DNA of 64,000 nt, taken from contig NZ_CP037423.1 of the NCBI RefSeq assembly GCF_007754155.1, forward strand, positions 4,464,001-4,528,000. Reading direction: 5' to 3'. The notes beneath the pieces are model-generated. The model was not told the origin of the DNA. It did no database searches and saw only the letters and a list, made by a program, of their open reading frames with translations. Source of the stretch: Stieleria neptunia. Lineage in GTDB: Bacteria > Planctomycetota > Planctomycetia > Pirellulales > Pirellulaceae. Shown here in pieces: positions 1 to 9,100 of the stretch (position 1 is the stretch's first letter; the number at the start of each line of letters is the position of its first letter). A program made the position numbers and the translations under genes.

Positions 1-191
1 TACCCGTGGTCTGGCCGACCATAGATCGGCTGTGTTACCCGCGGTGGATACCAACCATGGTGCTCAAAAGTCGGCTGGGGAAACGCAGGCATGGGGTAAA
101 AACGCGGCGGCAACTGCGCTTGCGACGTTTGAACGCCGAAAACGGCAACGAGGATTGGCCCAGCACTGACCAAAAGACGAATTGACTTCAT
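1..191 (-). CDS. Secreted protein, N-terminal part (runs off the left edge)
   Basis: Reading leftwards from an ATG at 191-189 the frame stays open to the window edge, giving 63 residues. It starts MKSIRLLVSAGPILVAVFG and continues to an SQAQ segment that looks like a signal peptidase I site near residue 26. The mature part is rich in Pro, Tyr and His (LPPRFYPMPAFPQP, HHGWYPP). I read this as an exported protein; the family cannot be told from 63 residues. The Shine-Dalgarno region is weak. The 3' part lies outside the window. Confidence 0.6.
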   Translation of the reverse strand, partial: MKSIRLLVSAGPILVAVFGVQTSQAQLPPRFYPMPAFPQPTFEHHGWYPPRVTQPIYGRPDHG

Positions 192-625
192 TGGATTTCT
201 CGGGATTGGCGGACGAAAAAATGTCGTTCGCATGACTACCGAGTGAAGTCATTCAGTTCCGCCAAAAATTTTCTAGAAATCTTGATTCGTCTGTCAATAG
301 AGCAGTCTTCTCCAACAGAGTCCGAGCTCTTACACGGTGTTTCAACGCCGAAATGTCCTGGAAAAAGACACCTACCTGTCGACCGCGGACGAATGGCACA
401 GGGACAATGTGCCGACGACTCGTCGTTATTCTCACGGGCAAGCGGCCAGTTTTTGCGGTTGATGCCGCATTATCGAATCTTCCAAAAAGTTTTTCAGTTT
501 TTGAGTGGCGGATCTCGGCGAGTTGCCTCGGTAGCCCTCCAGTTTGTTTGCCGTCGTCGATTCCACGCTTCCGCGAAATACGACGATGCAATGAGCACCA
601 ACCGTCATGCATAAGGAACTGGAAC
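192..625. other. Intergenic, no convincing gene
   Basis: Overlapping open frames exist on both strands but none has protein-like composition, a good start site or a recognisable motif. It lies between a leftward gene and a rightward remnant, so divergent promoters are expected here. I see no clear -35/-10 pair. Confidence 0.4.
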
Positions 626-1211
626 GTGAAATTTCTATCTGAGATTCGTGGTCGGAACAGCCAACGCAAACCTCGTCGAGGCCTGCTGGAGCGAAAGTTC
701 ATGGTGCAAACGATGGAGCAGCGGAGTTTACTTGCCGCGGACGTTTCATTCGATTTTCAATCAAGAGAGCTCCGCATCACAGGTGGCGATCTTGCCGATC
801 ACGTTGACATTCGCGACTTAGGAAACGGATCTGTTCGAATCAGTATCCAATCGGAAGGAGCGGGCGCTGAATCCTTCGAATACCCATCCAGTGCGATCAG
901 TTGGGTTCACTTCAAAGCCCTCGGCGGGAATGACGAATTTCGAAATGTTTCCGAGCTGCCTTCGTTGGTGCACGGCGGCGAAGGTTCTGACGTGTTACAC
1001 GGCGGTTCGAGTGTGGACGTGTTTTTCGGCGAAGCCCCTCGGTGCAGGGATTGGTGTCACAAATGAAGGTGTGGTGCTTGAGGGACAGTTCGGCCCACTG
1101 CAAGTCGAATTGTCCTGGTTTGAAGGGGAGGGGATCAAAGCGAGCTTAGACACTTCAGAAGTTCCGACGGTTCCGGAACTCTTGGGGCGTCTCCCCAAGA
1201 TCAAATGGTAA
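626..1211 (+). pseudogene. Frameshifted remnant of a planctomycete surface protein (QRSLLAAD motif)
   Basis: A GTG start at 626 follows an AGGA Shine-Dalgarno at about 614. The first frame reads through a basic leader into MEQRSLLAADVSFDF, the motif planctomycetes carry at the N-terminus of many exported surface proteins, where it is usually written LEPRLLLAAD. It continues into a segment with VHGGEGSDVLHGGSSVDVFFG, close to RTX/haemolysin-type calcium-binding nonapeptide repeats. That frame stops at 1066. From about 1035 another frame continues plausibly (GAGIGVTNEGVVLEGQFGP) to a stop at 1211. Family members usually run to many hundreds of residues, so this looks like the two ends of a gene joined by an internal deletion with a frameshift. 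A sequencing indel explains the frameshift but not the short length. Confidence 0.55.
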
Positions 1212-1302
1212 TAAGTTCCAATGACCGAGGTTAAGTAGTCAGCTCCATCAAGCAGTATTGCGAGCCGTCATGGCCGTACCCGCCTCCAGGACCTGCGCGG
1301 CA

Positions 1303-1781
1303 TTAGCGTGGTCCACTAGGGCGAGCGCCTGGAGCTCGGTTTCGAAACGGGCGTTGCTGTTCGGCAATCCAGTTCAAGTAATCCTCCACAGTCAGCGGGG
1401 CGTCCGAGAGCGACCGATGCCTTTGATCGGTGAGCAAGACCTTTAAGCGATCTTCGAACGAAAGAACCGTGTGCTGGGCTAAAAAATCAAAGACATCTGG
1501 AGCTTGCGTCTCCGATTCCCCAAAGTGATTCAAATTCGTGAATCGAACTGAATTCAATTTGTCATGCAGCAATAGAGTGCGAGAGTTGCGGACCAAGTCC
1601 CAGATGCGAGAATTCGCGAGTATACCTGAGGCGGCTTCAGTAAATCGAGTCGAGCTGAATTGCCGGTGAAATCTGCAGCGACACTGATCGACGAATCGGA
1701 GATTTCGCCAAAATCTTCTAGGTTGCTGGTTCTACGGCACTGCCGCACGGTCTGATTGGTACCCCAACCTGTTTTATCCAC
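1303..1781 (-). pseudogene. Unidentified coding remnant with a frame change
   Basis: On the minus strand a protein-like frame runs leftwards from about 1680 to a stop at 1303. It contains WDLVRNSRTLLLHDKLNSV and FLAQHTVLSFEDRLKVLLTD. Its upstream continuation without a Met also looks protein-like (FTEAASGILANSRIW), while a different frame gives a second protein-like segment up to 1781. The change of frame near 1600-1690 and the lack of a good start suggest a decayed gene. I do not recognise the family. It could be the end of a gene cut by the rearrangement that truncated the neighbouring remnant. Confidence 0.3.
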
Positions 1782-1915
1782 CGTTCGATTAAATCCATTT
1801 CAATAGGGTCCGGTGACACAGGCCAACTGAAAAAAAATGATAAACTGGGAACCCAGTCAGCGAAAAGTTTTAATTTGGCTACCCACACCGAGATGCTCGT
1901 ACGAGAGGTCGATCA

Positions 1916-2521
1916 ATGGATGAAATGGGATCTGTTAGCATTTGGGTTCAGCAGCTGCCTGACGATGAAAGAGAAGCCCAATCAAAGATTTTTGAACGCT
2001 ATCAGGCGCAGCTAGTCCAGTACGCTGCGAATCGTCTGCGTCAAATGGGCGTTCGCAGCAAGGATGCGGACGATATCGCGCAAGAAGTCTTCCTCGGTTT
2101 GTTCTGTCGCTCAGCCGCCGGAAAAATGCCAGATCTCAATAACCGAGATCAACTTTGGTTAAAGCTTCGTCGAATCTGCGGCGATCGGGTCAAAGACGCG
2201 AGAAGAAGGCGAACGCTCGCAACAGAATCTGTTTTTGGTCTCGGCGAATCGCAATCTTCGCTTTCGCCACTTCAAGCAAATCTCAGGCCGTCAGAGGATT
2301 TGGAGTCTTGCCTGATCGCGGTCGAGCATTCCCTTTTGAAACGCAAAATGGAAGAAAAGCATCCCGATCTCCCGGTGATTGCTTCGCTGAAGATGCAAGG
2401 ATACACCGTCAGCGAAATCGCATCCAAGATAGACGCCCCCAAGAGGACAATCGAACGCCGACTTAGGTCGATTGACGAAATTTGTAGGCAGTACCAGCAA
2501 GCAGAACCAGAGGCAACTTAA
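1916..2521 (+). CDS. ECF-type RNA polymerase sigma factor
   Basis: A 201-residue protein with the layout of planctomycete ECF sigma factors. Region 2 covers roughly residues 25-90 and includes DADDIAQEVFLGLF, the conserved DxxDxxQE-type core-binding helix. Region 4, roughly residues 135-190, includes GYTVSEIASKIDAPKRTIERRL, a helix-turn-helix for the -35 element. A GAGAGG sequence lies just upstream of the ATG; a second ATG at 1925 is an alternative start. No anti-sigma factor or Ser/Thr kinase gene adjoins it, although related planctomycete sigma genes often sit beside a kinase. It converges on the defence operon that ends at 2667, so it is probably not part of it. Confidence 0.85.
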   Translation: MDEMGSVSIWVQQLPDDEREAQSKIFERYQAQLVQYAANRLRQMGVRSKDADDIAQEVFLGLFCRSAAGKMPDLNNRDQLWLKLRRICGDRVKDARRRRTLATESVFGLGESQSSLSPLQANLRPSEDLESCLIAVEHSLLKRKMEEKHPDLPVIASLKMQGYTVSEIASKIDAPKRTIERRLRSIDEICRQYQQAEPEAT

Positions 2522-2666
2522 GCGATTGCTTCACCAAAGGTGATTTGTGTCAGCGGAAGACGCATCCATCCGGTTGCTGGATCTGGATTGCTCGTTTTCA
2601 ATGTTTTCAGGCAAGAGCTTGAATGCGAACGACACTTGAAAACTTTTGCGTTAGAAATATCGGAGT

Positions 2667-4787
2667 TCAGTCTGCTGACGAATACCCAGTGACTACTGAT
2701 ACGGATTGTGTAGCGATTGTTCTTGCAACTTCGGCATTGCGCAACCGGTCTTCGAGGACTTGGTTGGCCATATCGCGTGGCAGGCATTTGCTGAATTTGA
2801 GGCCGTCGACGGCTCGGTCGCTGATTTCCGGGCGAACTTCGTGGAAGTTGATGTCTCTGAGCGTTTTGATCGCGTGCTCCACCTCGTCCAGCGATTTGGA
2901 GAGATCAACCGAGATCTTCAAACCATCGCTTTTGATGTCGACGGCCATCGTTTGCTGAAGTGCAGCGGACAGGGTTGCATTGCCTTGCGTGCCCGCGAAG
3001 GTCCACCATTCCACTCGATTTTCATCACCCAGTGTTAACGTTGATCCGTCTTGCTTGAGCCAGGCATGATCCATTCGCATCTCGAGCATTTGGTCGACGA
3101 CACGTTGTGACCACCAGTCTCGGCGGAAGTCTTGGGTCAGGATCGCCTTGTAGGATTGGCAGAGCTCGAATCCGAGATGCGGCCCCAATCCATACCATCG
3201 GGATCGGCCGGACGCTTGAGCCGCTTCGACGTAAGCGACCTTGCGTCGCCAATCGATGTGGTTCACTTTCCAGGACCGGCCCGCAAGCAAGATGTACCAC
3301 GGCGGCTCACGCTTTTGCGCGAATGTCAGGGGATCCACATAGCCAACATCCTGTCGTCCGTGCCGAACGGTGAACAATGGTGGGGTGCAGAACACGGACA
3401 CCAGATCGATGAAATTTCGGCGACCATACTCATCGTCACCTGCACGTCCCATCGAGATCAAACCCTGATCAGAAAAAACAATTTCTTCATCAATCATCCA
3501 GTTCAACAGTTCAGAAAGTTGCCCTGCTGCGATCCCCGAGTAGGCAATGATCTCTTCCGAATGGTGAATCAGATCGGTCGCAGGGCATCCATTGGATTGC
3601 AAGGTCAAAGCGAGCATCTGTTGGGCCGCGATATGGAGCGGCGACGCCGGCGCCAAAGCGGGCTCGACATAACCCGATCGCCACAGTTCGATCAATGCTG
3701 CCGCTCTGGCCATCGATGGCAGTTTCGTCGCCAGGAACAGGCAATTCCGAGTCGTGCCGTCGCGTCGACCCGTCCGTCCCATTCGTTGCAGGAATCCGGC
3801 AACATCGTTGGGTGCCTCGATTTGGATCACCTTGTCGAGCGATCCGATATCGATCCCCAGTTCCAGCACGCCGGTCGCGACAATGACGCAGTTACTTCGC
3901 TCGGCAAACGCCTTTTCGGAAAGGAGCCGCTGTTCGCGGCTCAGCGATCCGTGTGTCACAAACGCATCGACATCCAATTCACGCAACTCGTTGCCGAGTT
4001 CTTCTGCCTTGCTGCGGCTGTCGATGAAGACCAATCGCTTTTGACCACGTTGGAGTCGAGAAATCACGGTCGCGGCGTTACTGATACTGCCCACATAGTC
4101 CAACGTGACGTCCGCGTGATCGGACGCTTCCGCCGCCTCGGGCAGATAGATGCGTTGTGTCCCGGTGCATCCGACCGTCAGCCATTTCATCAGGTCCTCT
4201 GGATTGCCGACTGTTGCCGAAAGCCCCAATCGCTGCATTTCACGGCCCGCGACTTCGCGGATTCGGTTCATCACGAACAGCAAATGCCAACCGCGATCGT
4301 CGCCCGCAAAAGAGTGGATTTCGTCAATTACGATCGCTTGAACACCGGACAGGAACGCTCGATGATCCTTATTGGGCGAAATCAGAATCCCCTCCAGAGA
4401 TTCCGGAGTCGTTAGCATCACGCTGGGGGGATCTCGCAGCATCTGGTTCTTCTGCGAGACCTTGGTGTCGCCGTGCCAGACACCGGCTTCGCGACCGATA
4501 AATCCCGTGTACTGCGTTACCCGCTCGTGCAAATTATTTAACAGGGCGCGCAGGGGACAGATGTAAAGAACGGACAATCCGCTCCAGTCCTCGTTTGCCA
4601 TGCGGGTCAGCAATGGAAACAGCGCAGCCTCTGTTTTCCCGCCGGCGGTTGGGGCGAGAATAATGTGGTGCTGTCCCTGAACGATGCTCGGAATCAGATC
4701 GTCCTGGAACGGACGCAGCTCTCGCCAGCCCAGGGCGTTGACAATGTGATGCTGAATTGCCGGATGAAGCTGCTGAAAATTACTCAC
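2667..4787 (-). CDS. brxHI-like: Lhr-like superfamily 2 helicase, BrxHI type
   Basis: A 706-residue helicase. Visible motifs are APTAGGKT (Walker A, about residue 45), DEIH (about 155), LSATVGN (motif III, about 189), a helicase C domain with ATGVLELGIDIGSLD (about 304) and QRMGRTGRR (motif VI, about 334). The C-terminal half resembles Lhr-family helicases. BREX types 2 and 6 carry a helicase of this kind, BrxHI, next to brxD, and here too it directly follows a BrxD-type ATPase. The GTG start overlaps that gene's stop in GTGA, so the two are translationally coupled. Expected role: ATP-driven DNA translocation or remodelling in anti-phage defence. It is the last gene of the minus-strand operon. 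The helicase call is firm; the BREX assignment rests on pairing and recalled similarity. Confidence 0.85.
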   Translation of the reverse strand: MSNFQQLHPAIQHHIVNALGWRELRPFQDDLIPSIVQGQHHIILAPTAGGKTEAALFPLLTRMANEDWSGLSVLYICPLRALLNNLHERVTQYTGFIGREAGVWHGDTKVSQKNQMLRDPPSVMLTTPESLEGILISPNKDHRAFLSGVQAIVIDEIHSFAGDDRGWHLLFVMNRIREVAGREMQRLGLSATVGNPEDLMKWLTVGCTGTQRIYLPEAAEASDHADVTLDYVGSISNAATVISRLQRGQKRLVFIDSRSKAEELGNELRELDVDAFVTHGSLSREQRLLSEKAFAERSNCVIVATGVLELGIDIGSLDKVIQIEAPNDVAGFLQRMGRTGRRDGTTRNCLFLATKLPSMARAAALIELWRSGYVEPALAPASPLHIAAQQMLALTLQSNGCPATDLIHHSEEIIAYSGIAAGQLSELLNWMIDEEIVFSDQGLISMGRAGDDEYGRRNFIDLVSVFCTPPLFTVRHGRQDVGYVDPLTFAQKREPPWYILLAGRSWKVNHIDWRRKVAYVEAAQASGRSRWYGLGPHLGFELCQSYKAILTQDFRRDWWSQRVVDQMLEMRMDHAWLKQDGSTLTLGDENRVEWWTFAGTQGNATLSAALQQTMAVDIKSDGLKISVDLSKSLDEVEHAIKTLRDINFHEVRPEISDRAVDGLKFSKCLPRDMANQVLEDRLRNAEVARTIATQSVSVVTGYSSAD

Positions 4788-6103
4788 AATTCCAGCTCGA
4801 TGTCGTCCACGTGGTCGGCCGATGCCGCTTGCCGTTCGACGGCCGTAAGCTCCGACTCATCAATTGTCAAGGCGTAGTGTTCCCGAGGGTTGAAATCGGA
4901 GAACTGATCGATTCGATCCAATACATCGGAAACCAGTTTTTTCAAGAAGACTCGTGGTGCAATCCCAACTTGGCCTCCCAGTTTGCCGGCAACGGCGTTG
5001 GCCAGATCACCTACATATTGGTCGTCGCACAGTTCTCGAATTCGATCGGGTGCATCCGCGTGCGCTGCGTAGATGTCCCGAATGCGGACACCAACCGCAA
5101 CCAATCGCTCCTGATCAAACGCGGGCAATCGTATTTGCGGCGCACGCGGATTGTCAAAGCGAGCATCCGTTTGGAAATCGACATGCAACCGCTGAGCCAA
5201 CGGTTCGAGTCGTTTAATCCCTTGGGGCCCCTCATAGAACGCGGTGGTGCCGGTGATTAACAGGTAAAGTCCTGGGAATCGGCCGCCATCGATTTCGTCG
5301 ATCAGTTGTCGCAGCGCGTTCAGGCTTTTCTCGCGAACATCACTTCGCATCCGTTGGACGGTCTCGACTTCATCCAGCACGAGCAGAAGGCCGGAATATC
5401 CGGAATCTCGCAAGATCGTCAGTACGCCCTGCAGACAGGTCAACGCGCCGAAATGGTCGATGTCACCCTTGATTCCCGCAAATCGTTTTGCCGCGGCGGC
5501 CACATTGGGTTGCCCGGACAACCAGGCTGCGATCCCATCGGCAGTCGCAAGCGCGTTTTCTGATTGTGCCTTGCGATATCCGCGCAAGGCGAGACTGAAG
5601 GTCTGCGAGTTTTCTCCCAACGATGCAAGACGCTGTTCCATCAATTCGTTGGTTTTCGACACGAGCATCGATTCGTCGCTCTCTTTGATCGCGCCTTCGG
5701 CCAGCAGATCTTGTTCCAGCGTAAAGAACCACGAGTCGATCACATTGCGAAATGCGCCGTCCGGTGTATCCGATGTGGCCAACCGCTCGTTGATTCGCCG
5801 ATAGACCTTCTCGAGCCGATAGAGCGGCGTCTCTGTTTCCGAGATCTGGACTTCAGACGTTGCGAACCCTTTTCGTTTTGCCTGCTCGGCCATCCAGCGG
5901 GCAAAGAAGGTTTTTCCGCAACCGTATTCGCCTCTCACCGCCTTGAACACCGATCGACCGCTTTTGACATCGGTGAATTCTTGATCGATCGCATCGTGGA
6001 AGTGATCCAATCCAACGGCAAAGGCATCCAGGCTGCTTTTGGGGACGGTACCGCGGCGTAGCGCGCTGATGATATCCAGTCGTCTCTGTTTGCTTAAGCT
6101 CAT
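4784..6103 (-). CDS. brxD-like: BrxD-type P-loop ATPase (DUF2791)
   Basis: A 439-residue ATPase. It begins RRLDIISALRRGTVP, then DHFHDAIDQEF, typical of the DUF2791/BrxD family. Walker A is GEYGCGKT at about residues 58-65 and Walker B is LLLVLDE at about 239-245. An FLKKLV segment lies near the C-terminus. BrxD occurs in BREX types 2 and 6 with the helicase BrxHI, and the same pair is also seen in other NTP-dependent conflict systems. It lies 24 bp downstream of the large GTPase gene and overlaps the helicase gene by four bases, so all three should be co-transcribed. It probably acts as a DNA-associated AAA-like switch that senses or loads partner proteins. No PglZ, PglX or BrxC is encoded nearby. 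Confidence 0.85.
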   Translation of the reverse strand: MSLSKQRRLDIISALRRGTVPKSSLDAFAVGLDHFHDAIDQEFTDVKSGRSVFKAVRGEYGCGKTFFARWMAEQAKRKGFATSEVQISETETPLYRLEKVYRRINERLATSDTPDGAFRNVIDSWFFTLEQDLLAEGAIKESDESMLVSKTNELMEQRLASLGENSQTFSLALRGYRKAQSENALATADGIAAWLSGQPNVAAAAKRFAGIKGDIDHFGALTCLQGVLTILRDSGYSGLLLVLDEVETVQRMRSDVREKSLNALRQLIDEIDGGRFPGLYLLITGTTAFYEGPQGIKRLEPLAQRLHVDFQTDARFDNPRAPQIRLPAFDQERLVAVGVRIRDIYAAHADAPDRIRELCDDQYVGDLANAVAGKLGGQVGIAPRVFLKKLVSDVLDRIDQFSDFNPREHYALTIDESELTAVERQAASADHVDDIELEL

Positions 6104-6127
6104 GGTGGTTTTCCGTATGATATTCCG

Positions 6128-9100
6128 CTAGAGCGAGAATTCCTGTCGCATCAGTGTTTCGTTCAACTCAACCGAATCCGATGTCCTTTCGGTTTTGAGA
6201 ATCTGTTGCCCATCCAAGTTCAAAATTCGCTGGACCGCCGGGAGCATTCCACGCAAACGGAAGGCGGGTACACCGATCCGCTCCGCCAGAGCCGCCAACG
6301 TCATTTTCCCGTGGTGTTCGATCAACGTCGTCAGGATGCGTACGACGAGTTCATCGGCGGGCGCTGACCGGCCTGCTCGGTCCTTTTGCACCAGATAGGT
6401 CGTGGTTTCGCACAGGTCTTCCAGCCCATGAACTGAATCGGACGAACCAGCGATATCTATGGCCTCCGCCGGTGATTCATCTACGGGGTCCAGTGTCGTC
6501 TCAATCGCAGATTCAACCGCCTGCTCCGGGGCATCGTCCGAATCGATCGGACCTTCCACCGTCGGTAATTCGGACTCTTCTTGCGATTTCTCGATCCTCT
6601 CGGGCTCATGAACCTCAGGTGTTGCGTCGGCTTCAGCGGCTCCGGCTGCGACGGCGTCGACCGGCGCTTCCAAAGCGTCCGCGGTAGCGGCGTCGATGAT
6701 CTCCGATTCAGCAGTCTCCACGACCAAATCGCCCACTTCGGAGAGCGCATTCCAAAGCAGCAGGACCGTTTCCCGAATTCTCTCCATTTGCTCGACTATT
6801 ACGTCACGCTGAGCCGTTTTTCCAATCTCTCGCAGCCGGGACACCGATTTACGCAGTTCTCCCGAGGCCGAGTCTCCGTACTGCTTCATTGAAGCGACCG
6901 TTTTGGATTCAAGACCGCCGACAGCCCCAGAGATCATGCCAAACACCTTCGTCCACATCGCTTGAAGGTTTGCTCCTGCGCCGTCGCATAACTTCGTCCG
7001 CATCCGCTCCTGGCACCCGGTCCCGCTTTCCCTCGCCACGACGCGGTAGGTCTGTTCCATTAGTTCCTGGATCGCCTTGTAGGCGGGTTTGCGGATCGAT
7101 TCCACTTCTTGAATCGCGACGTCAACTTCCCGCCGCAACTCGTCCAGCTTCGATCGCGCGATCGTCGAGATGTTGGTGACGATGGAGTCGATGGCTTCCG
7201 TTGCCGCGGGAACGTCGGTTCGAGACGCAGCCGAATCCAATTTCACCAGCAACTCCGCCGCGACATCATCCGCAATGGTTTGAGTGCTGGAACGGATACA
7301 GGTTTCGCGGTAGGTCGTCCAACTAAGAATCAAGTCGTCGACGAACAGTGAACAGATATCCTGGTTAAAATCCATGAACTTTCCGTTGCTGGTCGTGTGG
7401 ACGCCCGATTTGCGGCAAGCAGCCTTGATCGAGTTCCAGTAGTAGCTTCGCCATTTCGATTGACGCTGCGAAAGTAATCCGTCAATGGAGGCCGCAGTGT
7501 TCTTCAGCTGGCTTGTGATTCCTTGGGATGAATCGACTGCCTGGTCTTTGAAAGAGCGAATGCCCTTGGCGACCGATTTTTCCAGCCAGGGGACGATGGT
7601 CCGGTCGATTTCGTCAACCAGTTCCGCTATCGCTTGGCTTCCGCCGCTGAGTTGCGCTTCAAGTGTTGTCCATTGCTGGCGAAAAAAGCGGACCAACCGG
7701 TCCACCTCCGTTTCCAATTGGCGTTCCAAATCGTTGTAGTAAAAATCTGCCAAGTACTTTTCAGCCAATTCATTTGTGAAATCTCCCAGGCCGGGAATGC
7801 CAGTCGCGTTCTTGTCGCCATTGAAATGATTGATGAAGTGGCGTTTTTGCCGGACGAGTCCCTTGAATCGCCCCTCGAACGCTTCGTAAGCCGGCGCTGA
7901 GACGAAGAACACCTTGATCCCATCGATTCGTTTAAGCATCTCCTTTCGTGTGTTCTGCTGCTCTGGCGAATTACCAGCGGGCAAGAGTGGCGAGGCGATC
8001 CGGCGGAACATTTCTCGATAGGATTCCGTTTGCTGCTGTTTGTGAAGCTCCAACGCTTCGCGAAATAACCGCTCTTGCGCTTCTTCATCATCCGGGGCCG
8101 CTTGCGACTCATCAAAGTTCGGGTGGACGGCATCCAGCTTGGTCTTAATGATGAATAGATGCTGCTTTGACTGTTCCGTCGCTTCCAGGAAATCGCCGAG
8201 CACGCTGGAGTTGCGGAGCCAGGATTGGATATCACTACCAAGATTACTATCGCTGGTGCAAATAGCGACCGCCTTCGCGGTTTCACGCAAACGGTTGGTG
8301 ATTGCCGTACGCTGCGGATCCGTGTCGTTCGTGCCGGGCACGTCGACCAGCCGCAAATTGGGATGCCAATTGGGGAACGGCCCACTGATTTCACATTCGT
8401 CGACGATCGTCCAGTAGATGTCTTTTGTCGAAAGATATTTCTCGACGGTTCGTTCCATTTGCTGCACGTCATTAGACTTGGGCTTGGCAGTTTGCCCTAG
8501 CAATCGGCACACCGAATCTGGAATTTCCGCGGTATAAACGGCGCGAATCAGCTGATCAGGCGCCAGGTTTGGATTGATGTCAAATAGCTGAATAAATCGC
8601 TCAAGCGTGGAATGGAGATAGTGGGGATCATCCGGCTGCTCATCACCCATCATCTTTTTTGCGGTCCGCTTCAAATAATCGAGTGCGTCTTGAACCGCTT
8701 TTTCTCGCTCCCGCTCAAGGCGTTCTTTCTCGATGAACTTGATCGTAAACCCCCACTGGTCCTCCCGTTTCATGCTGACAATCGAAGCGGTACACGGTTT
8801 AACGTCGGACGTGGGCAGCATCGTACAGCCGGCGAGGGCATTGAGCAGCGTGCTCTTGCCGTGTCGGCTGGGCCCCAGCATCGCGACGCTGATTGCCGGA
8901 ACCTTCTCCAGTTCCGAATCGATCTCATCAAGCGACCACTTCAGTCGTTCGATGGCCTCATTCGCGCCATCGATTTTGCTGGCCGAACTGACAAACTCCG
9001 GTTTGCATAGCGACTCGTAAATCCGGCCAATTCGTTTTTCAATCGTGGCGCGACGGTCGATATGAGGGGAAGAAGTCCCCTGCCAAGACGGGACCGGAGG

